Source: Bacteroidales bacterium (lineage in GTDB: Bacteria > Bacteroidota > Bacteroidia > Bacteroidales > UBA1556). Taken from it: a DNA stretch of 5,825 nucleotides. The stretch spans positions 1-5,825 of the forward strand of contig JAOZSY010000172.1 in NCBI GenBank assembly GCA_029939445.1, written 5' to 3'. Positions 1 to 4,186 of the stretch are shown piece by piece. Position numbers and translations under genes: made by a program. The notes under the pieces are model-generated. The model saw only the letters and a program-made list of their open reading frames with translations. It had not been told where the DNA came from and searched no databases. The stretch's first letter is position 1, and each line of letters starts with the position of its first letter.

Positions 1-1618
1 CGCCTCCCCAACGTACTAAACCATCATTATGGTAAAGAATTTTATCTCCTTCTTTTTTCAGCCAATTAGGATCTGTTTTATCATTAATTCCATATTTACC
101 ATCATAATCTTTATAATCTTTGGCCCCTAGCATATCATGAGCAACACGGTAGTGTTCTCCTTTATATGCCTTCACATCTATACCTCCCGAAACACTGAAG
201 TTTTTATTAAATTTATGATCAATTGTAGAAAGAAAACCTACCCACATATGATTATTCATAGAAGCCCTAAGTACATCAATAGTGCCTTCTACATTAGGGT
301 CGTTTGCACCCTTTACATTTGCATCATATATAGTTTGAAAATCGATAGTGCCATCATCCATTGGATTTATTGAATGTGTAAGTCCAGTTCCGCCACCGTC
401 TCCCATCGAGAGGTATAATATATTCGACATATATGTCTTTCTACTTATATTCCAATAATCGCGCAAGCTAAACATTGGTTTAAAATAAAAATTCTCTTTC
501 TCATTAATTGGATGTCGAGAATCTTCACCTTCGCGTTGTATATAACCCCAGTGTGAATTATATCTTAAACCCATATTTGTAGGCACACCTGTAATATAAT
601 CAGTTGCAGGATCCATGCCAATCTTATCAGCATAATCTGTATCATACATTGTAATTGGTTTTTTGTATGAGCGCTGTCCATGCTCTTGAGGCGCTCCCAT
701 TGCAGAGAAGCTAATTAAGTGATCACCAAGTTTTTTATCAACTTTAAGATATAAAAATCCACCTCTAGTCCATGTTTGGTCCACCCAACCATCTCCTTGT
801 TTGTATGAGCCTGCAAATGTAACTCCCCAGCCACCTTTCATTCTACCGGTTGTAATACCTATAGAGGTACGCATAAAACCATCGTTACCTATTTCTTGCT
901 TAATTTTCATTCCTTTTTTAGACTCAATACCTTTGGTAATAATATTCATAGTACCACCAACAGAAGGTAGTGCTAGCTTAGAAGCTCCCAAACCCCTTTG
1001 TACCTGTATGGAACGAGTTACCATATCTAAGCCAAACCAATTTGACCAATAAACCCACCCATTTTCCATATCATTTACAGGAATTCCGTCAAGCATAACA
1101 GCAATATTTCTTTGGTTAAAACCACGGATATTAATCCTTGCATCACCATCGCCACCACCTTGTTGGGTAGCATATACTCCCGGTGTTGAATTTAGCACCA
1201 TAGGAATATCCTGTGAGGCAAGTTCTTCTTCAAGCTTAGCTGGTTTTATTGTAGAAAAGGCTACTGGTGTTTCTCTTGATTTTGCAACATCGGCTACAAT
1301 TTCTACTTCTTTCAAAGTAGTATTCACTAATTTTACTTTAAGAAAAATCTCATCTTTATTAAGCTTTACAGCCTGCACAAACTGATCGTAACCTACATAC
1401 GAAAATGTAAGTTCATAATCGCCATAAGGCAAGTTAAATTCAAACTCTCCATTTACATCTGATATAGCTCCTTTTCCTGGGGCGTACATTATATTAACAC
1501 CAATTATGGTCTCGCCAGTCATATCATCTACAACAACACCTTTTATTGTACCATTTTGGCCAAAAGAAAATATGCTTGCCGACAAAAATGACAATAACAA
1601 TAGTAAATTTCTATACAT
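1..1618 (-). CDS. TonB-dependent outer-membrane receptor, 3' end off the window
   Basis: The minus-strand frame is open from an ATG at 1618 to the left edge, giving 539 codons plus one base with no stop. It predicts an outer-membrane gated channel that imports a scarce ligand using TonB/ExbBD energy. Residues 1-20 are a signal peptide (MYRNLLLLLSFLSASIFSFG). Residues about 23-107 are a CarboxypepD_reg-like domain (GTIKGVVVDDMTGETIIGVN, then GDYELTFSYVGY). Residues about 113-230 are the plug domain, with STPGVYA, INIRGFNQRNIAVMLDGIPV, GWVYWSNW, IQVQRGLGASKLA and VGGTMNIITKG in the expected order. Residues 231-539 are the beginning of the beta-barrel, rich in aromatic and Gly residues. Family members are usually 750-1000 residues, so a third or more is missing. 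There is no SusD-like gene on the upstream side, and the plug resembles general or iron-complex receptors more than SusC, but the ligand cannot be read from sequence. The ATG was chosen because the signal peptide begins right there. No TAnnTTTG promoter lies in the short gap upstream, so transcription may come from the lamin-tail gene. Confidence 0.95.
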   Translation of the reverse strand, partial: MYRNLLLLLSFLSASIFSFGQNGTIKGVVVDDMTGETIIGVNIMYAPGKGAISDVNGEFEFNLPYGDYELTFSYVGYDQFVQAVKLNKDEIFLKVKLVNTTLKEVEIVADVAKSRETPVAFSTIKPAKLEEELASQDIPMVLNSTPGVYATQQGGGDGDARINIRGFNQRNIAVMLDGIPVNDMENGWVYWSNWFGLDMVTRSIQVQRGLGASKLALPSVGGTMNIITKGIESKKGMKIKQEIGNDGFMRTSIGITTGRMKGGWGVTFAGSYKQGDGWVDQTWTRGGFLYLKVDKKLGDHLISFSAMGAPQEHGQRSYKKPITMYDTDYADKIGMDPATDYITGVPTNMGLRYNSHWGYIQREGEDSRHPINEKENFYFKPMFSLRDYWNISRKTYMSNILYLSMGDGGGTGLTHSINPMDDGTIDFQTIYDANVKGANDPNVEGTIDVLRASMNNHMWVGFLSTIDHKFNKNFSVSGGIDVKAYKGEHYRVAHDMLGAKDYKDYDGKYGINDKTDPNWLKKEGDKILYHNDGLVRWGG

Positions 1619-1653
1619 AAATAAGATTTTAAAGAGAATTAATGATTTTAGCT

Positions 1654-1676
1654 AAAAAAACCCTCACTAAGGAGGG
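1654..1676 (-). terminator. Factor-independent terminator or attenuator between lamin-tail gene and receptor gene
   Basis: Read on the minus strand, CCCTC, a six-base loop and GAGGG form a 5-bp G/C-rich stem, followed directly by seven T (1660-1654). It begins 26 bases after the lamin-tail stop codon. Only 35 bases separate the T-tract from the receptor ATG, and no promoter is evident there. The hairpin could therefore be a partial terminator that lowers receptor expression relative to the upstream gene. The stem is short, so efficiency is uncertain. Confidence 0.7.
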
Positions 1677-1702
1677 CTTTGATATTCATTTAACTATAAT
1701 TA

Positions 1703-2632
1703 CTAGTTAATTATAATTTTCTTTGTTGTAGATGTATTATCATTAAAATATACATTAACAAAGTAAATACCATTATCTAAGTTATTAGTTTCAATTCTAA
1801 TATCACCGCGCTGAACAGGATTTTCTTTAATAATCACTACTTCGCCAATAACATTAATAACCTCAACAGACTTAATAATCTCAGTACCTTTTACCATAAA
1901 GAAACCTGTAGAACTTGGATTAGGATAAAAGAAACAATCATTTTTCTTTGTTACTTCTTCTACACCAGTAGTTTGGCAAGAACTAACGTGCCATTGTAGG
2001 TGATCAAAAGTCATATTTGGAAGAGAATCCCAATCTGTAAGTGCAAAAAAGAATGGAGGATTTACTGTTAAACCACCTTGGATAGACTCTCTACGCTTTA
2101 ATGTTTGGCGTTTAGTTAACCAATTACCACCAGCAACACTTGTATATCCATTTTCAGCATCATCAGTCCAAGCAATACCTGGGTCTTCGCCAATTTTTCC
2201 AAAAACATCAATATATGTACCATCAAGTTTCTCAAGAGTTACAGCATCGTTTCCATTAAAATAGAACATCTTATTTTGAGAATAAACAGGGCAAACAAAA
2301 GTATCTGCTAATGCTTGTAACGCTGGATCCACCATAGTATCATAACCTGTACCTGCAGCATCACGCTTATCAACTACAATTACCCATACATCAGCTGACT
2401 CAATCATATGATTTCCATCAAATGTTAAAACATAAGGACTAGTTCCTCCGTTTGAATAACGAACCAGTTGATAATCTGCCATACTTACTGGAGCAGAAGT
2501 AGGATTATAAATCTCTAGTGCGCGGTTATTTCCAAAACCATGTACGTATTCTGAAATAAATAATTCAGTACATTGTCCAAATGATAAAGCACTAACTATA
2601 AGCGCAAAAGATAAAAGTAATGTTTTTTTCAT
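1703..2632 (-). CDS. Secreted lamin-tail-domain protein with T9SS type A sorting tail
   Basis: The product is 309 residues, predicted to be exported by Sec and then carried across the outer membrane by the type IX system. Residues 1-20 are a signal peptide (MKKTLLLSFALIVSALSFGQ). Residues about 21-215 match a lamin tail domain (LTD): LFISEYVHGFGNNRALEIYN near the start, DYQLVRYSNGG, a central VWVIVVDKRD strand, NGNDAVTLEK, IDVFGKIGEDPG and, at the end, W-DSLPNMTFDHLQWH. Residues about 233-309 are a Por secretion tail: YPNPSSTGFF, VINVIGEVV, LDNGIYFVNV and a lysine-containing KKIIIN end. In this family the tail is cleaved after export, and the protein is released or anchored to surface lipopolysaccharide. 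No nuclease, phosphatase or other catalytic domain follows the LTD, so it looks like a binding or structural protein; its ligand is unknown. I use the ATG at 2632, because the frame extends two codons further only to a TTG. The receptor gene follows 84 bp downstream. Confidence 0.9.
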   Translation of the reverse strand: MKKTLLLSFALIVSALSFGQCTELFISEYVHGFGNNRALEIYNPTSAPVSMADYQLVRYSNGGTSPYVLTFDGNHMIESADVWVIVVDKRDAAGTGYDTMVDPALQALADTFVCPVYSQNKMFYFNGNDAVTLEKLDGTYIDVFGKIGEDPGIAWTDDAENGYTSVAGGNWLTKRQTLKRRESIQGGLTVNPPFFFALTDWDSLPNMTFDHLQWHVSSCQTTGVEEVTKKNDCFFYPNPSSTGFFMVKGTEIIKSVEVINVIGEVVIIKENPVQRGDIRIETNNLDNGIYFVNVYFNDNTSTTKKIIIN

Positions 2633-2653
2633 AATCAATAATTATTAAGTTAT

Positions 2654-2680
2654 GTGAGAATTTATAATAAATAATCTCAC
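2654..2680 (-). repeat. Inverted repeat in the leader of the lamin-tail gene
   Basis: GTGAGA (2654-2659) and TCTCAC (2675-2680) are perfect 6-bp arms around a 15-base A/T loop. It sits 22 bases upstream of the lamin-tail ATG, inside the predicted 5' untranslated region. It could be an RNA hairpin or a protein-binding site. There is no T-tract on the minus strand that would make it a terminator. Confidence 0.4.
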
Positions 2681-2730
2681 TAGATAAATTTCTATTATAA
2701 AGCAAAAAATAAATATTTTAAACCATATAA

Positions 2731-2746
2731 CCTCAAAATAATGAGG
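2731..2746 (-). repeat. Small hairpin at the predicted 5' end of the lamin-tail transcript
   Basis: CCTCA (2731-2735) and TGAGG (2742-2746) form a 5-bp stem with a six-base loop. It lies immediately after the candidate -7 element at 2751-2758, so it would sit at or near the 5' end of the mRNA, where hairpins can stabilise transcripts. The stem is short and chance occurrence cannot be excluded. Confidence 0.3.
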
Positions 2747-2750
2747 ACTA

Positions 2751-2758
2751 CAAATTTA
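2751..2758 (-). promoter_or_regulatory. Candidate Bacteroidota -7 promoter element for the lamin-tail gene
   Basis: The minus strand reads TAAATTTG, an exact match to the TAnnTTTG element used by the primary sigma factor of Bacteroidota. No good TTTG -33 element is seen about 20 bases further upstream, only TTATG. Transcription would start near 2745 and give a leader of roughly 110 bases before the ATG at 2632. The position, just upstream of the gene and downstream of the terminator at 2852-2882, supports it. Confidence 0.45.
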
Positions 2759-2851
2759 GATATTTTTTTAATAGAATTCATAACTAAACTTTAATTAAAT
2801 GTTAATTTAATAAATATTTTTTAAGCCTTGTAAAACACAAAATAACACAAT

Positions 2852-2882
2852 AAAAAAGCGTTTCCCAAAAGAGAAACGCTTT
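2852..2882 (-). terminator. Factor-independent terminator after the small membrane protein gene
   Basis: AAAGCGTTTC (2855-2864) and GAAACGCTTT (2873-2882) form a perfect 10-bp stem with an eight-base loop. On the minus strand the G/C-containing part is followed by a run of six T (2857-2852). On the plus strand the trailing sequence is TTTCAACTT, much poorer, so the structure is oriented to end minus-strand transcription. It starts 49 bases beyond the stop codon of the 30-residue ORF at 2932-3024, which is the only plausible gene it could serve. Confidence 0.8.
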
Positions 2883-2931
2883 CAACTTAATGTATTAGCA
2901 ATTAGTGTATGATTTATAGTAAATAAATTCT

Positions 2932-3024
2932 TTATGCTGGCAATAATGCCGTTATTATTATTATCAATAAAACTGTACTAATTAAAAACAACTCTTTCCA
3001 TATAAAATCAATAGCCCTTTTCAT
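2932..3024 (-). CDS. Small single-pass membrane protein, 30 residues, unknown function
   Basis: A minus-strand ORF runs from ATG at 3024 to TAA at 2932. It encodes a short amphipathic start with basic and acidic residues (MKRAIDFIWKELF), then a strongly hydrophobic stretch of Leu, Ile, Val and Thr (about residues 12-28, including VLLIIIITALLP), and ends in Pro-Ala. This is the layout of a one-helix inner-membrane miniprotein, with the positive N-terminal residues probably cytoplasmic. A clear terminator oriented for this strand follows at 2852-2882, which argues that a transcript really crosses the ORF. No Shine-Dalgarno is visible (A/T-rich upstream), which is normal for Bacteroidota. It has no neighbour on the same transcript. 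I do not recognise the family; small subunits or regulators of membrane complexes, or a hydrophobic toxin, have similar shape. A non-coding RNA that happens to contain an ORF is the alternative. Confidence 0.55.
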   Translation of the reverse strand: MKRAIDFIWKELFLISTVLLIIIITALLPA

Positions 3025-3076
3025 ATTTATAAATTTTACTGTGATTAATAGTTTATTTATTTTGATAACAAAGAAA

Positions 3077-3090
3077 ACAATAAATATTGT
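3077..3090. repeat. Perfect 6-bp-arm palindrome, possible operator
   Basis: ACAATA (3077-3082), two A, and TATTGT (3085-3090) form a symmetrical 14-bp site 53 bases upstream of the small membrane protein ATG. The geometry suits a dimeric repressor, but A/T-rich DNA produces such sites by chance. Confidence 0.3.
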
Positions 3091-3108
3091 AAAAAGAAAT
3101 AGGGGAAT

Positions 3109-3135
3109 TACCTGTTTTTATGATAATACCTGTTT
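3109..3135. repeat. 9-bp direct repeat TACCTGTTT with 18-bp period
   Basis: TACCTGTTT occurs at 3109-3117 and again at 3127-3135. The copies are exact and carry more G/C than their surroundings. Tandem half-sites spaced like this can bind a regulator side by side. They lie about 85-110 bases upstream of the small membrane protein gene on the minus strand. The function is unproven. Confidence 0.35.
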
Positions 3136-3171
3136 AAAGCCAAAACTGCCCACAATATGCTATGTTTACAG

Positions 3172-3190
3172 TATTTTGATTATCAAAATA
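3172..3190. repeat. Perfect 8-bp-arm palindrome TATTTTGA-TTA-TCAAAATA
   Basis: The arms at 3172-3179 and 3183-3190 are perfectly complementary around a three-base spacer. The first nine bases, TATTTTGAT, recur at 3058-3066 closer to the minus-strand gene, although that copy lacks the second arm. It could be a regulator site serving the divergent region. There is no T-tract and no gene ending nearby, so it is unlikely to be a terminator. Confidence 0.4.
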
Positions 3191-3344
3191 ATTAATATGA
3201 ACTACATAGATAACAAAACGCTAGAATTGCAATAGGAATGAAAATTTAAAAGTAATTTTTTTGATGAAGCATAGCTAAACCTACTAATATGTTAAGTCTA
3301 TAGCCATTAGTCGGATACGGAACTAAATTTTACTCTTATCAATA

Positions 3345-3375
3345 GTGACCCAAACAATAATATAAGCTATATTTG
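3345..3375 (+). promoter_or_regulatory. Candidate promoter of the PorT-like barrel gene
   Basis: TATATTTG at 3368-3375 matches the Bacteroidota -7 element TAnnTTTG exactly. A weak upstream element (GTGACC, 3345-3350) is spaced 17 bases before it. Transcription would start near 3381, leaving a leader of about 55 bases to the ATG at 3436. The leader is A/T-rich and contains AATTCT and AGAATT as complementary arms near 3384-3405. Confidence 0.55.
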
Positions 3376-3435
3376 CATTACTCAATTCTAGAGTAGAAAA
3401 GAATTAAACCACTAATTGGGTTAAAAATAAAAACT

Positions 3436-4098
3436 ATGAAAAAAGTAATTATCACACTAATGCTCGGGATAACAATAAGCTTAGGTAGTATTGCGCAAGA
3501 TAATAAGCATAATATAGGGGCTTATATGGGAGGTGGATTAAGTAGTACATATTCTTTTGCTTCAAATAGTTTTGGATCTAATTTTGGCTTATCATATACT
3601 TATAAATTAAACAAAACATTTGCCATCATCACAGGTTTGGATTATGATATACGAAGCTCATATTTAAATTCAGACATAGAAAACTTTTCAGGTGAAATTG
3701 TGGACTATAAATTTAAGCATAGTTTTGGATTTCTCAACGTTCCACTAATGCTAAATACAAGTTTTGGAAATAAAGTTAAGTACTTTGTAAATACAGGAGT
3801 ATCACTTGGTTATTTAGTAAGATATAAGCAAACAGTTGATATTGGAGGGGAAATATTTGTGGATCGTGATAAAGAATTCTGGAATAGATTTGGAATAGAC
3901 TTAAATATTGGAATTGGAGTACAGTTTCCATTATCGGATAAAATAGATCTATCGGTAGAAGCAAGATATAAACAAGGCCTAAATGAATTAAGAAGACAAC
4001 CTGCTTTTGAAAATGAAAAACAAACTAGCTTTAATGCTTTATTATTGATAGGTGTTAACTATAAGTTACACAAGCAAAAATTCAAAATGAATCTTTAG
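3436..4098 (+). CDS. PorT-family outer-membrane beta-barrel protein
   Basis: The product is 220 residues. Residues 1-20 form a signal peptide (MKKVIITLMLGITISLGSIA) with likely cleavage before Gln21. The rest matches the small outer-membrane barrel pattern of the OMP_b-brl_2/PorT-like family. Alternating-hydrophobic strands include the GAYMGGGLSSTYSF region (28-41), FAIITGLDYDIRSS, FLNVPLMLN followed by VKYFVNTGVSLGYLV, FGIDLNIGIGVQFPL, IDLSVEARYKQGL and ALLLIGVNYKL, enough for an eight-stranded barrel. The 'VPL-(12-16)-YF-N-G-LGYL' core is typical of the family. Such proteins sit in the outer membrane; a few are accessory to type IX secretion, but most have no assigned role, and this one should not be equated with PorT itself. 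The last nine residues (HKQKFKMNL) are basic and extend past the final strand instead of ending on an aromatic residue. The gene appears monocistronic, with its own promoter and a strong terminator 29 bases after its stop. Confidence 0.85.
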   Translation: MKKVIITLMLGITISLGSIAQDNKHNIGAYMGGGLSSTYSFASNSFGSNFGLSYTYKLNKTFAIITGLDYDIRSSYLNSDIENFSGEIVDYKFKHSFGFLNVPLMLNTSFGNKVKYFVNTGVSLGYLVRYKQTVDIGGEIFVDRDKEFWNRFGIDLNIGIGVQFPLSDKIDLSVEARYKQGLNELRRQPAFENEKQTSFNALLLIGVNYKLHKQKFKMNL

Positions 4099-4127
4099 AT
4101 TATTTCATAAAAATCCCATAGAATAGA

Positions 4128-4162
4128 AAAACACCCATATTTTGATTAAATATGGGTGTTTT
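4128..4162. terminator. Strong bidirectional terminator between convergent genes
   Basis: AAAACACCCATATTT (4128-4142) and its exact complement (4148-4162) form a 15-bp perfect stem with a five-base loop. The stem ends in TTTT on the plus strand, and the run of A at 4127-4131 becomes a T-tract on the minus strand. It lies between the stop of the barrel gene (4098) and the stop of the oxidoreductase gene (4187), so it can serve both. Confidence 0.9.
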
Positions 4163-4186
4163 GTATCTATTATAGTTTATTAATTC

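Larger units (their letters stand above)
3025..3435. other. Divergent intergenic region without a convincing gene
   Basis: This 411-base, very A/T-rich stretch separates the minus-strand small membrane protein gene from the plus-strand barrel gene, so it should carry both promoters. The barrel promoter is identifiable near its right end. For the minus gene I found no exact TAnnTTTG. The part nearest the minus gene (3058-3190) holds two palindromes and a spaced direct repeat, listed separately. A 64-codon plus-strand ORF at 3041-3235 has Lys/Ile/Asn-rich composition typical of random A/T-rich DNA and is not annotated. No tRNA-like or riboswitch-like fold was recognised. Confidence 0.6.

Noticed and set aside
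137..373. Plus-strand ORF of 78 codons
   Set aside because: It lies antisense to the clear TonB receptor frame and has no recognisable protein features.
801..1052. Plus-strand ORF of 83 codons, Pro/Ile-rich
   Set aside because: It is antisense to the receptor plug and barrel region; the composition mirrors the opposite strand's codon use.
2633..2638. TTG at 2638 as start of the lamin-tail protein
   Set aside because: The ATG at 2632 begins directly with the Met-Lys-Lys of a standard signal peptide; the TTG would add only two residues.
3041..3235. Plus-strand ORF of 64 codons in the intergenic region
   Set aside because: Its Ile/Lys/Asn-rich composition is what random A/T-rich DNA gives; it shows no domain, signal peptide, promoter or terminator, and it overlaps the palindromes and direct repeat.
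3240..3340. Possible structured RNA or tRNA in the intergenic region
   Set aside because: No cloverleaf, conserved T-arm bases or long complementary arms could be found.
3776..3964. Minus-strand ORF of 62 codons within the barrel gene
   Set aside because: It is antisense to the barrel coding sequence and has no supporting signals.
4137..4153. TATTTTGATTA in the terminator as a third copy of the 3172 palindrome
   Set aside because: The similarity is to the loop and A/T part of a terminator stem and is explained by base composition; it also shows that the motif can arise by chance.
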